Under the pieces are notes generated by a model. The model saw only the letters and a list, made by a program, of their open reading frames with translations, did not search any database and was not told where the DNA came from. A DNA stretch of 64,000 bases from assembly GCF_001610895.1 (NCBI RefSeq), contig NZ_CP011273.1, positions 930,001 through 994,000 on the forward strand. The letters are read 5' to 3'. Origin of the DNA: Planctomyces sp. SH-PL62. GTDB taxonomy: Bacteria > Planctomycetota > Planctomycetia > Isosphaerales > Isosphaeraceae. Of the stretch, positions 28,401 to 36,432 are shown in pieces. Made by a program: the position numbers and the translations under genes. Numbering within the stretch: position 1 is the stretch's first letter; the number at the start of each line of letters is the position of its first letter.

Positions 28401-29146
28401 CCCTCGTCGTTGATGAACCGGGGCTTGTCCAGCGGCTGGTCGATCGTCTTGCCGGTGTTGATGCAGAGCAAAACGTCGTGCGAGAGGTTGTCGTCTTGCC
28501 GGAGGTAGTGGGCGTCGCTGGTGGCGACGATCGGCATCCCGAGCTTCCGCGCCACGTCGACCTGGCGCTCCCGCGCGTCGCGCTGGATTTGCAGGCCGTT
28601 GTCCTGGATCTCGATGTAGAAGTTCCCTTCGCCGAAGGTCTTCTGATACCAGATCGCCAGATTCTCGGCCTGCTCGAAGCGGTCTCGCAAAAGGTGCTGC
28701 GAGAATTCCGACCCCACGCAGCCCGAGAGGCAGATGAGCCCCTCGCTGTAGCGGGCGAGCAACTCCTTGTCGACTCGGGGCTTGTAGTAGTACCCCTCCT
28801 GGTAAGACCGCGAGGAGAGCCGCAGCAGGTTGCGGAACCCGACGCCGTTCTTCGCCAGCAGCGTCAGGTGGTACGCGAACTTCTCGTCCCCCGACCCGTT
28901 CGTCGAGCGGTCCGACCGCTTGCCCGGCGCGACGTACGCCTCGATCCCCACGATCGGCTTGATCCCGGCGTACTTCGCCTCGCGGAGGAACTCCACCGCG
29001 CCGAACAGGTTGCCGTGGTCCGTCACCGCGACCGCCGACATCCCGCTCGCCTTCACATGCTTGACCAGGTCCGGCAGCTTGTTCGCCCCGTCGAGCAAGC
29101 TGTAATGGCTATGGCAGTGAAGATGGCAGAACGGTCGGCTCGACAT
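25496..29146 (-). CDS. dnaE: DNA polymerase III alpha subunit
   Basis: 1216 residues, within the range for DnaE. The N-terminal PHP domain starts with FCHLHCHSHYSLLDGANK and includes AVTDHGNLFGAVEF. The polymerase palm has ARGSACGALVSYVL and the catalytic aspartates in SEAPDIDIDLCQERR, and GYGFNKSHSTAYALVAYQTA marks the fingers region. The C-terminal region contains an OB-fold segment (VTLGGMITNVQVRNVQKS) and ends in an acidic Met/Asp tail. It is the chromosomal replicase catalytic subunit. The start at 29146 is preceded by GGAG; two further in-frame ATGs upstream add residues without family similarity. It is a single gene flanked by gaps of about 200 and 350 bp. Confidence 0.96.
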   Translation of the reverse strand: MSSRPFCHLHCHSHYSLLDGANKLPDLVKHVKASGMSAVAVTDHGNLFGAVEFLREAKYAGIKPIVGIEAYVAPGKRSDRSTNGSGDEKFAYHLTLLAKNGVGFRNLLRLSSRSYQEGYYYKPRVDKELLARYSEGLICLSGCVGSEFSQHLLRDRFEQAENLAIWYQKTFGEGNFYIEIQDNGLQIQRDARERQVDVARKLGMPIVATSDAHYLRQDDNLSHDVLLCINTGKTIDQPLDKPRFINDEGRISDQFHVRSPDEMYAAAPGFEEALKQSALIAEMVEENYTSAELGKRQFPSFQPPDEKSPEAYLLELCEQGLRERYPDPPPPEVRARLDHELGTINRMGFASYFLIVWDFVRYARENNIPALARGSACGALVSYVLRLSDVCPIKYDLLFERFLDPNRSEAPDIDIDLCQERRYEVIEYVRRKYGDANVAQIGTFGTMKAKAAIKDVGRAMNLPLSRVEEINKLIPTRLNITLDEAIVEEPALKRMAEQDPEIQRLLDFARRLEGSARNASTHAAGVVIADQPLESLVPLQVIRRGDKEEVLCTQWGMGDVEKAGLLKMDFLGLRNLTTLQAAVRIIGERFPDNPLDIGSLPLDDAKAFELLQRGETKGVFQLESAGIRDLLVKMKPDRFADIIATNALYRPGPLNGGMVDEYVDVKNKRKQASYLHPVLQDVLEETYGVMVYQEQVMRILNRLGDIELSKAYACIKAISKKKTEIIAEGRGQFIKGAVEKGLERDKAARIFELIEFFGGYGFNKSHSTAYALVAYQTAYLKSHYPTEYMAAVLSSEMGGAERDKFFVEHIEDCRRMGIEVLPPNINQGGATFTVHTEGKVEFGLEAIKGVGGKAVEAILKARDKDGPFLSLEDFFERVSIKEVGAGAAETLIRAGAFDFLGARRSQLLSILPRAMQAGQSKQEDRKRGQRGLFDEVDVPGDGASSGAAPVAHLPDIPELPDVELLGGEKKALGFYMSNHPLSRHADKLQALATHRAADMADAPSKSEVTLGGMITNVQVRNVQKSRSGLTRMAKFTFEDLSGSTPAMLWPEEFAKLGDLIANDAIGFIKGTIDRRREPAEIVVSRFIPIENADAELARGVIITLHKGVQQQEDLERLLRIVRVRPGNLDLYLEIFGIEHVRRVIYRAGSSLKVRFDDRMVSEMGQVVGVGNVRLLGARGATARADASSAAPARAPVAVAVMAGADAMDDMNDSDDD

Positions 29147-29347
29147 TCCGGTTTGCTCCATGCGGGGGGATGACGCGGATTCTTCGTGTACCCGCGTCCA
29201 GTCCATTATATCATACGAGGCCAGCACCCGGGAGTCGGGCCGCGTCCTTAGGAGATCGGCCGAGGGGCCTGGTCGGTCGTGCGCCCGACGGCGTCGGTCT
29301 TCGCTCCTCGATCCGCGAGCCGGAGGTGATGAAGACCGAAGTCCCCC

Positions 29348-29812
29348 TCAATGCGGATGCGGGTGGTCGTGCCCGTGCGAATGTGGGTGGCCGTCGGCGA
29401 CGGGGGCGGCGGCGGCGAGGACGAGGCGGCCGGTCTCGACGCCCTTGGTGCCGATGAGGGCGTCGGCCAGGCGGTGGACGAGCGAGGCGCGGCCGCGGAG
29501 GAGGATCACTTCGAGGCAACGGGCGGAGTCGAGGTGGACGTGGGTGGTGGTCACGACCATCTCCAGGTGTTCGTGCTGGATTTCGGTCAGTCGCTTGGCG
29601 ATCCGGGAGGCGTGGTGGTCGTAGATCAGGGTGACGACCCCCATCGCGTCGGTCGCCCCCTCGTCGATCGCCTCGTCGATGAGGGCGTCGCGCATGAGGC
29701 CGCGGACGGCCTCGCTGCGGTTGGCGTAGCGATGACGTTCGCGGTAGTCGTCGAATTTTCGGAGCAGTTCGCCGCCGATGGCGACGCTGAAACGGACCAG
29801 GCTTTCTTTCAC
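29348..29812 (-). CDS. nikR: Nickel-responsive transcriptional regulator NikR with His-rich tail
   Basis: 154 residues from GTG 29812, supported by GGGAGG eight bases upstream. The N-terminal ribbon-helix-helix DNA-binding domain (VRFSVAIGGELLRKFDDY, then NRSEAVRGLMRDAL) is followed by an ACT-like nickel-sensing domain. The high-affinity nickel ligands have the exact family spacing: His80, His91, His93 and Cys99, in HVHLDSARCLEV. NikR represses nickel uptake when nickel is bound. The C-terminus has a non-standard tail carrying seven His in the last 15 residues (GHPHSHGHDHPHPH), which could buffer nickel. The gene lies 32 bp after a Gfo/Idh gene, probably co-transcribed, and no nickel transporter, urease or hydrogenase gene is in the window. 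Confidence 0.92.
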   Translation of the reverse strand: MKESLVRFSVAIGGELLRKFDDYRERHRYANRSEAVRGLMRDALIDEAIDEGATDAMGVVTLIYDHHASRIAKRLTEIQHEHLEMVVTTTHVHLDSARCLEVILLRGRASLVHRLADALIGTKGVETGRLVLAAAAPVADGHPHSHGHDHPHPH

Positions 29813-29844
29813 GGCTCGATCCTCCCGGCGTCGTGTGGACGCTC

Positions 29845-31011
29845 TCAGCCAGAGAACGGCACGTCGACCCACGCGCCATCCTCGCGGGCGCTGGCGACGG
29901 CCGCGTCCAGGAACGCCATCACGGCGACGCCGTCGATGATCCCGGGGTGGTCGAACGGCTTCGGGGCGTCCTCACCGCGACGGCCCCGGATCGACCATTC
30001 GATCGTGCGGTGCAGGTTGGCGAGGGCCTCGTGGAAACCTTCCGGGTGGCCGCAGGGCATCCGGAGATAGGGCCGGATCGAGGCCGGCATGTAACTGTAG
30101 TCGGCTCCGGCGCGGTACACCGCGACGGGGCGGTCGGCCACGAAATGCTCGAGCTGGGTGAAGTGGGTGTGCCGCCACTGGAGCGTGCCGGCGGTGCCGA
30201 TCACGCGGAATCCGTTGTCGTTCTCGGCCCCGATGCTGATCTGCGAGGCCGTCACGGTGGCGATCGCGCCGTTGTTCAGCTCGGCGAAGACGGCGAAGTC
30301 GTCGTCGAGCGGTCGGCCGGGGACGACGGACTTCATCCTCGCCGACAGCTTCGTCGCGTGCAGGCCGGCCACGAACCGGATGAACTCATAAGCGTGAGAG
30401 CCGATGTCGCCCCCGCAGCCCGAAGCGCCCGCCTGCGCCGGGTCGGTCCGCCACGACGCCTGCTTGTTCCCCGTCTCCTCGCGACGGGAGGCGAGCCAGC
30501 CCTGGGGATACCAGGCCTCGATCTTGCGGACCTCGCCGACGAGCCCGTCGCGCACCAGCTCGCGCGCGAACATGATCATCGGATAGCCGGTGTAGGTGTG
30601 GGCGACGACGAACGGGATCTCGGCGGCCTGGACCGCCGCGTGGAGGCGGCGGGCCTCGTCGAGATTCGTCGTCAGCGGCTTCTCGCAGAGCACGGGGATG
30701 CCGACGGTCGCGGCGGCCTCGGCCGGGCCGACGTGGGCGTCGTTGGGCGTGACGATCGTCAGATAGTCGATCCGCTCGTCGTCGGGGAGGGCCGCCTCGC
30801 GCTCGACGAGGGTCTTCCAGTCGGGATACCCGCGAGGGAAGTAGAGTTCCGCGGCGGCGGCCAGCGAATCGTCGGGCTTGCTCCGCAGCGCCCCGGCGGT
30901 CAGGTCGGACGTGTTGTCCATCAGGATCGCCCGGCGGTGGGGGGCCCCGAAGAAGCTGTTCGACCCGCCCCCGCCCACCATCCCCACCCGCAGCTTTCGT
31001 CGTTTCATCAT
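29845..31011 (-). CDS. Gfo/Idh/MocA family oxidoreductase (1)
   Basis: 388 residues. The Rossmann motif is the expanded [14 protein letters not shown] form, followed by [13 protein letters not shown] and the active-site segment [10 protein letters not shown] with the conserved Lys. The C-terminal part contains [19 protein letters not shown]. Proteins of this subtype act on sugars or cyclitols with NAD(P). The start at 31011 is preceded by GGAAGG; an upstream in-frame extension has no family sequence. It is divergent from a second Gfo/Idh gene across a 375-bp region, and nikR follows on the same strand. Confidence 0.93.
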   Translation of the reverse strand: MMKRRKLRVGMVGGGGSNSFFGAPHRRAILMDNTSDLTAGALRSKPDDSLAAAAELYFPRGYPDWKTLVEREAALPDDERIDYLTIVTPNDAHVGPAEAAATVGIPVLCEKPLTTNLDEARRLHAAVQAAEIPFVVAHTYTGYPMIMFARELVRDGLVGEVRKIEAWYPQGWLASRREETGNKQASWRTDPAQAGASGCGGDIGSHAYEFIRFVAGLHATKLSARMKSVVPGRPLDDDFAVFAELNNGAIATVTASQISIGAENDNGFRVIGTAGTLQWRHTHFTQLEHFVADRPVAVYRAGADYSYMPASIRPYLRMPCGHPEGFHEALANLHRTIEWSIRGRRGEDAPKPFDHPGIIDGVAVMAFLDAAVASAREDGAWVDVPFSG

Positions 31012-31386
31012 GGCGGCCTTCCGACGTCGTGGGCTCGATCGACCCGATCCGGCTCGCGTCGCAAGTCGAGCGTAGCCGCGCGACGGGACGGGCCGCAAGG
31101 GGAAGGCTGCGTGCGACTCGGGGGCTTGCGTCGATCGGGCCGATCAGGCGCCCTCGGTCGAGCCCGCGACGTCGCGGAGGGCCTGCCGCCTCGGTTTCGG
31201 CGGGTGGGCCGACGTGCGGCGGTCGGCCCTTGGACGGCCCCGGAGGGACGGCTATATTGGCCTGGATCGCCGCGCCGACCGGTCGTCGATCCGACGCCCC
31301 GGCATGATCCCGATCGCGTCGGACGAATCGCCGGCGTCCCGGAGCGGTCCCTGGTCCTTCTCCCGTCCGTTCATCGAGGGTCATTT
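31012..31386. other. 375-bp divergent promoter region between two Gfo/Idh genes
   Basis: Separates two oppositely oriented oxidoreductase genes and should hold promoters for both. The plus-strand candidate is TTGGAC (31230-31235), 17 bp, then TATATT (31253-31258). No ORF with family similarity, RNA gene or repeat was recognised in it. Confidence 0.5.
31230..31258 (+). promoter_or_regulatory. Candidate sigma-70-type promoter for the Gfo/Idh gene at 31387
   Basis: TTGGAC and TATATT separated by 17 bp, about 130 bp upstream of the start codon. The -10 matches five of six consensus bases; the -35 is weaker (TTG conserved). The surrounding region is G/C-rich, which makes TATATT stand out. Confidence 0.35.
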
Positions 31387-32568
31387 ATGCGTGAGATCAG
31401 CGTGGCCATGATCGGCCAGGGGTTCATGGGGCGGACGCATTCGAACGCCTGGTCGCAAATCCCCAGGTTCTTCAAGCCGCCGGTCATGCCGGTGATGCAC
31501 ACGGTCTTCGGCCGCAACGCCGAGGCCGCGAAGGCGTTCGCCGACACCTGGGGCTGGAAGCAGTCGTCGACCGACTGGAAGGCCGCCGTCGCCGACCCGG
31601 CGATCGACTTGGTGGACGTGGTCACGCCGAACAACATGCACGCCGAGGTCGCGCTCGCCGCGCTGAAGGCGGGCAAGCACGTCGCCTGCGAGAAGCCGAT
31701 CTCCCGGACGATCGAGGAGGCCCGGCTGATGGTCGCCGCGGCCAAGGAGTCGCCGGGCAAGACCTTCGTCTGGTACAACTACCGCCGCTGCCCGGCCGTC
31801 GCCACGGCGTACAACCTGGTGAAGTCCGGCGCGCTGGGGACGATCCGCCACGCCCGCGCGTTCTACCTCCAGGACTGGGCCGACGAGTCGATCCCGCTGA
31901 TCTGGCGGTTCCAGAAGGAAGGCTCCGGCGCGGGCTCGCACGGCGACCTGAACGCCCACATCGTCGACATGGTGCGGTTCGTCACCGGCGAGGAGATCGT
32001 CGAGATCGCCGGCGCCATCGCCGAGACGTTCATCAAGGAGCGCAAGCTGGTGACCGGGCCGACCGCCGGCGGCATCGCCGCGGGCGTCGGCGGGGCCGAG
32101 AAGACCGGGCCGGTGACGGTCGACGACGCCGTCCTGTTTCTCGCCCGGACCTCCGGCGGCGGCGTGGCGTCGTTCGAGGCCGCCCGCCAGGCCACCGGCA
32201 ACCAGAACCGCAACGGCTTCGAGATCAACGGCTCCAAGGGCGCGCTCAAGTTCGACTTCGAACGCATGAACGAATTGCAGTTCTACGACGCCACCCGCCC
32301 CCGCGCCGTGCAGGGCTGGACGACGATCATGTGCACCCACGGCGGCGACCACCCTTACGCCGAGAACTGGTGGCCCGACGCCCACGTCCTGGGCTATGAG
32401 CACGGCTTCACCAACCAGGCGTACGACATCCTCCGCGTCCTCGGCGGCCAGGAGCCGGTCGTCCCGCTCCCCGATTTCGAGGACGCCTACCAGACCCAGC
32501 GCGTCCTGGAAGCCGCGATGATCTCCGCGATCGAACGCCGCCCGGTGACGCTCGACGAGGTCAAGTGA
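31387..32568 (+). CDS. Gfo/Idh/MocA family oxidoreductase (2)
   Basis: 393 residues. N-terminal Rossmann segment VAMIGQGFMGRTHSNAW, then VDVVTPNNMHAEVALAAL, the CEKPISRT active-site block, and a C-terminal domain with GSGAGSHGDLNAHIVDMVRF. The GRTHSNAW form is typical of sugar-dehydrogenase-like members common in Planctomycetes. It starts at ATG 31387. A third member follows 99 bp downstream on the same strand, and the pair probably forms an operon. The substrate cannot be assigned from sequence. Confidence 0.94.
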   Translation: MREISVAMIGQGFMGRTHSNAWSQIPRFFKPPVMPVMHTVFGRNAEAAKAFADTWGWKQSSTDWKAAVADPAIDLVDVVTPNNMHAEVALAALKAGKHVACEKPISRTIEEARLMVAAAKESPGKTFVWYNYRRCPAVATAYNLVKSGALGTIRHARAFYLQDWADESIPLIWRFQKEGSGAGSHGDLNAHIVDMVRFVTGEEIVEIAGAIAETFIKERKLVTGPTAGGIAAGVGGAEKTGPVTVDDAVLFLARTSGGGVASFEAARQATGNQNRNGFEINGSKGALKFDFERMNELQFYDATRPRAVQGWTTIMCTHGGDHPYAENWWPDAHVLGYEHGFTNQAYDILRVLGGQEPVVPLPDFEDAYQTQRVLEAAMISAIERRPVTLDEVK

Positions 32569-32667
32569 GGACTCGCCGCCGTTCATCCCCGCACCCCTAA
32601 CCCAATCCCAACGATCCGGCCGGCCGAGAGGGTCGTCCGCGTCGAGCGAAGCGAGAGGAATCCTGCG

Positions 32668-33840
32668 ATGGGCGCTCCCTACGTCCTTTCCAACCCCCCG
32701 AAGGTCGCCCTGATCGGCGGCGGCTTCATCGGTCCGGTCCACGCCGAGGCCCTGCGCCGGATCGGCGTCGAGGTCGCCGGCCTGCTCGACATCACCCCCG
32801 AGAAGGCCCGCCCCCAGGCCGAGAAGCTGGGCATCCCCAAGGTCTACAACACCATCGAGGAGGTCCTCGCCGACCCCGAGATCGGCGCCGTCCACCTGGC
32901 CTCGCCCAACGACATCCACTTCAAGCACGCCAAGATGGCGCTCGAGGCCGGCAAGCACGTCCTCTGCGAGAAGCCGCTGTCCGTCAGCTCGCACGAGTCG
33001 GCCGAGCTGGTGAAGCTGGCCGCGAGCCGCCCCAACCAGGCGGCCGGCGTGAACTACAACCTGCGGTTCTATCCGCTCGCCCAGGAGATGCACGCCCGCG
33101 TCGCCCGGGGCGACCTGGGCCGCATCATCTCCGTCGCCGGCTCCTACACCCAGGACTGGCTGCTGATGGTCGACGACTACAACTGGCGCGTCGAGCCCGA
33201 CGGCCACACCAACCTCCGCGCGATCGCCGACATCGGCACCCACTGGATGGACCTCGCCCAGTTCATCACCGGCCGGCACATCGAGTCGGTCAACGCCGAC
33301 CTCGCCACCTTCCATCCCGAGCGCAACCGCCCCATCGGCGGCGCCGAGACCTACTCCGGCCCGAACGCCGCCAAGAAGGCGTCCGAGGCCGTGAAGATCA
33401 CGACCGAAGACTACGGCGCGGTGATGCTCCACCTCTCGCAGGGGGCGCGCGGCGTCTTCTACGTCAACCAGATGCATGGCGGACGGAAGAACCGCCTGTA
33501 CCTGGAAATCTGCGGCACCGAAGGCTCGATGGTATGGGACAGCGAGTCGCCCGAGCTGCTCTGGCTGGGCCGCCGCGGCGCCCCCAACCAGCTCATGAAC
33601 CGCGACCCCTCCATCCTCAGCGCCGAGGCCGGCCACTTCAGCCATTACCCCGGCGGCCACGCCGAGGGCTTCCCCGACGCCTTCAAGCAGCTCGACCTGG
33701 CCTTCTACACCTACATCCAGGGTGGCTGCCAGGGCAAACCCAACTTCCCCACCTTCGCCGAGGGCGACCGCGAGGTCCGCATCTGCGAGGCCATCGCCCA
33801 GAGCGCCAAGGCCCGCAACTGGGTCCAGGTCGAAGCCTGA
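32668..33840 (+). CDS. Gfo/Idh/MocA family oxidoreductase (3)
   Basis: 390 residues. Rossmann motif VALIGGGFIGPVHAEALRRI, VHLASPNDIHFKHAKMAL, active-site HVLCEKPLSVS, and a C-terminal domain with IADIGTHWMDLAQFITG, whose HWMD is the expected active-site His region. It diverges from genes (1) and (2) in its C-terminal half and is closer to inositol/glucose-fructose-type dehydrogenases. It is 99 bp downstream of gene (2), same strand, and is followed by a hairpin at 33856-33885. Three family members within 4 kb suggest a small sugar-modification or catabolic set, although no sugar kinase or transporter is adjacent. Confidence 0.94.
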   Translation: MGAPYVLSNPPKVALIGGGFIGPVHAEALRRIGVEVAGLLDITPEKARPQAEKLGIPKVYNTIEEVLADPEIGAVHLASPNDIHFKHAKMALEAGKHVLCEKPLSVSSHESAELVKLAASRPNQAAGVNYNLRFYPLAQEMHARVARGDLGRIISVAGSYTQDWLLMVDDYNWRVEPDGHTNLRAIADIGTHWMDLAQFITGRHIESVNADLATFHPERNRPIGGAETYSGPNAAKKASEAVKITTEDYGAVMLHLSQGARGVFYVNQMHGGRKNRLYLEICGTEGSMVWDSESPELLWLGRRGAPNQLMNRDPSILSAEAGHFSHYPGGHAEGFPDAFKQLDLAFYTYIQGGCQGKPNFPTFAEGDREVRICEAIAQSAKARNWVQVEA

Positions 33841-33855
33841 AAACCGTCGATCCCT

Positions 33856-33885
33856 CCGGCCTTCCCTCGCGTCAGGGGAGGCCGG
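33856..33885 (+). terminator. Hairpin terminator after Gfo/Idh (3)
   Basis: An inverted repeat CCGGCCTTCCCT / AGGGGAGGCCGG (33856-33867 and 33874-33885, one mismatch) with a 6-nt loop, 15 bp after the stop codon. Confidence 0.55.
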
Positions 33886-34082
33886 GAGGCGACCTGATCC
33901 TTCGTGCCGCCCCGGTCGCCGCCGGACCTTGCTTCAAAAGTCGCAGGGTCGGCGGCGGTCGGGGCGGTCCTATTCGGCGGGCCTGTCGAGGTCGATTCCT
34001 CCTCGGTCGTCCGCTTCACGCATCCTCGACGGCCGGGGGCCGGACCGGCGGGTCGGCGTTGAGGGAGGAATGAGGTGAATTG

Positions 34083-34556
34083 ATGAAGTTGCCCCAGGGG
34101 TTCCTCGGCACGCGCGGCGACGTCCTGATGGACGCGGTCCTGGTCGCGATCGTGCTCACGCCTTTCCTGTTTCTCTGGGCCGTGCGGCTCGCCCGATCGG
34201 GGCGATACAAGGCGCACCGCAACCTGCAAACCTGCCTGTTGACGCTGCTGCTCGTGGCGGTCGTCCTCTTCGAGATCGACATCCGGCTGAGCGGCGGGAC
34301 CGAGGCGTTCCTGGAGGGAAGTCCCTACGCGGGTTCCTCGCTGCTGAAGTGGCTGCTCCGCACTCACGTCGCCGTCGCCGTCTCAAGCTTCGCGCTTTGG
34401 GCCTGGCTCGTCGTCCTGGCCTGGAAGCATCGGATGGACCTGCACCCGCAGCTCTTTTCAGCCGTGCATCGCCGACGTGGCTACTGGGTCTTCGCCGGGA
34501 CGGTCTTCACGTCCCTCACGGGGGTTTGGCTGTATGTGATCGGGTTCGTGGCCTGA
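34083..34556 (+). CDS. DUF420/CtaM-like four-helix membrane protein
   Basis: 157 residues with four hydrophobic helices and conserved histidines in KAHRNLQ, LLRTHVAVA and AVHRRRGYW, as in DUF420 proteins such as CtaM. These are needed for maturation of cytochrome c oxidases in Gram-positives. No oxidase genes are adjacent, so the role here is inferred from family only. ATG 34083 with GAGGTG five bases upstream is preferred over the TTG codon just before it. It converges on nuoM with an 85-bp gap. Confidence 0.75.
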   Translation: MKLPQGFLGTRGDVLMDAVLVAIVLTPFLFLWAVRLARSGRYKAHRNLQTCLLTLLLVAVVLFEIDIRLSGGTEAFLEGSPYAGSSLLKWLLRTHVAVAVSSFALWAWLVVLAWKHRMDLHPQLFSAVHRRRGYWVFAGTVFTSLTGVWLYVIGFVA

Positions 34557-34641
34557 CCCCGTCGCGATCGTCGACGCGGACGGCTCTCCGAATTCGGGGG
34601 GCCGCTCGCGGTGCAGCTTCCTGAGACGGCGTCCGCCCCCG

Positions 34642-36369
34642 TCATTCGGCGGAGGCCCGTCCATTGGCGGCGAGGTCGACGTCTCGTCCGCCTGGTGCCT
34701 CGCGGAGTTGAGCACCCTCGTTCAACGCCATCGGCCCCTGGGCGTTCCGCTCGGCGCCCTCGGCGACGGACTGGACCATCCGGTCGACCGAGGGGCTCAT
34801 CCAGCGCAGGATGAGAGGCTGCGGGAAGATTCCCATGAGGACGGTCAGGACGACGAGCGGGGCGGCGATGACGATCTCGCGGACGGTCAGGTCGGGGAGG
34901 CCCTTCCAGGTCTCGTTGCGGCCCAGGAAGACGCGCTGGAGCGTCCAGAGGATGTAACCGGCCGTCAGCACCACGGCGGCGGCGGCCAGCACGCCCAGCG
35001 TCACGCTGTAATGGAACGCGGCGAGCACCACGAAGATCTCGGCCACGAAGCCGCAGAGGCCGGGGAGGCCCATCGAGCCGAAGAAGATCACGTAGGACAC
35101 CGCGCCGTAGACCGGCATCACGTCGTTCAGCCCGCCGAGCTTGTCCAGGTCGCGGGTGTGGGCGCGCTCGTAGATCACCCCGACCAGGAAGAACATCGCG
35201 GCCGACGTCACGCCGTGGGCGAGCATCATGTACATCGCGCCGTTCACGCCGTACGCGTAGTAGCCCGCGCCTCCGCTCAGGTTCATGACCGCCAGGCCCA
35301 GCGTGACGTACCCCATGTGGCTGACCGAGCTATAGGCCACCAGCTTCTTGAAGTCCGTCTGGGCCATCGCCGCGAGCGCCCCGTAGAGGATGCTGAACAC
35401 CCCCAGCGCGGCGACGACGTACGACCAGTCGAAGGCGCCCGCCGGCGCGAGCGGCCAGGCCAGGCGGATCAGGCCGTAGCCGCCGACCTTCAGCAGCACG
35501 CCCGCCAGGATCATGCTGATCGGCGTCGGCGCCTGGACGTGCGCGTCCGGCAGCCAGGTGTGAAACGGGAACGACGGCAGCTTGACCAGGAACCCGATCA
35601 GGAACAGGGCGAAGATCCAGTCCTGAATCCAGCGCCCGTAATAGCCCGTCGTCGACGCGATCGAGGTCAGCGCCAGGATGTCGAACGTCCCTCCCCGGAA
35701 CGTCCCCGCCGCCGCGTCGCCGGGCCAGAAGTACAGGATCAGGATCGCGACCAGGATGAAGACCGAGCCGAACAGCGTGTAGAGCAGGAACTTGATCGCC
35801 GCGTACTCCCGGTCCTCGCCCCCCCAGAGGGCGATCAGGAAGTACATCGGCAGCAGCATCACCTCGAAGAACACATAGAACAGGAAGAGGTCGAGCGCCA
35901 GGAACACGCCCGTCATGCTCGCGACCAGGAGCAGGAAGAGGGAGTAATAGCCCCGCACCTGCTTCTCGATCCCCCAGGAGGCGAGGCAGGCGAGCAGGCT
36001 CACCAGCCCCGTGAGCACGACCAGGCCGACGCTGACGCCGTCGAGCCCCAGGTAGTACTGGATGTTGAACGCCGGGATCCACGCGCGGCGGACGACCAGG
36101 TCGCCCTCGCCGCGCGACTCGTCGACCGCGACGAGTCCTCCGTCGTAGCTCACTACGTTGCTCGCCGCCCGTTCCGCGAGCGGGGCCCGGGCCCGATCGT
36201 CGCCGACGTACGCGAAAAGCGCGACCAGCGTCAGGAGGAAGCCGGCCGCCGTGAAGCCCGTGGCGACGTACTTGACCAGGCGTTCGGATCCCCTGGGCAT
36301 GAGCAGCACGGCCCCCGCGCCGATCAAGGGGACGAGCCAGAGGGACGTCAGCAGCAGGTTGTCGCTCAT
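34642..36369 (-). CDS. nuoM: NADH-quinone oxidoreductase subunit M
   Basis: 575-residue proton-pumping antiporter-like membrane subunit of complex I. The key membrane Glu is E169 in FFEVMLLPMYFLI, and the later segments FPFHTWLPDAHVQAPTPISM and HGVTSAAMFFLVGVIYE include the conserved Lys/His region. A first in-frame GTG at 36381 is possible, but the ATG at 36369 starts the recognisable sequence. It follows nuoL on the same strand, 63 bp downstream. In most operons nuoN follows nuoM; here the next gene converges from the other strand. Confidence 0.95.
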   Translation of the reverse strand: MSDNLLLTSLWLVPLIGAGAVLLMPRGSERLVKYVATGFTAAGFLLTLVALFAYVGDDRARAPLAERAASNVVSYDGGLVAVDESRGEGDLVVRRAWIPAFNIQYYLGLDGVSVGLVVLTGLVSLLACLASWGIEKQVRGYYSLFLLLVASMTGVFLALDLFLFYVFFEVMLLPMYFLIALWGGEDREYAAIKFLLYTLFGSVFILVAILILYFWPGDAAAGTFRGGTFDILALTSIASTTGYYGRWIQDWIFALFLIGFLVKLPSFPFHTWLPDAHVQAPTPISMILAGVLLKVGGYGLIRLAWPLAPAGAFDWSYVVAALGVFSILYGALAAMAQTDFKKLVAYSSVSHMGYVTLGLAVMNLSGGAGYYAYGVNGAMYMMLAHGVTSAAMFFLVGVIYERAHTRDLDKLGGLNDVMPVYGAVSYVIFFGSMGLPGLCGFVAEIFVVLAAFHYSVTLGVLAAAAVVLTAGYILWTLQRVFLGRNETWKGLPDLTVREIVIAAPLVVLTVLMGIFPQPLILRWMSPSVDRMVQSVAEGAERNAQGPMALNEGAQLREAPGGRDVDLAANGRASAE

Positions 36370-36432
36370 TTGCGGGGGCACCGGGCAAGGGGGGAATCGG
36401 GCGTGCGGGTCGCGGTCGGCCTCGTCGCGACG

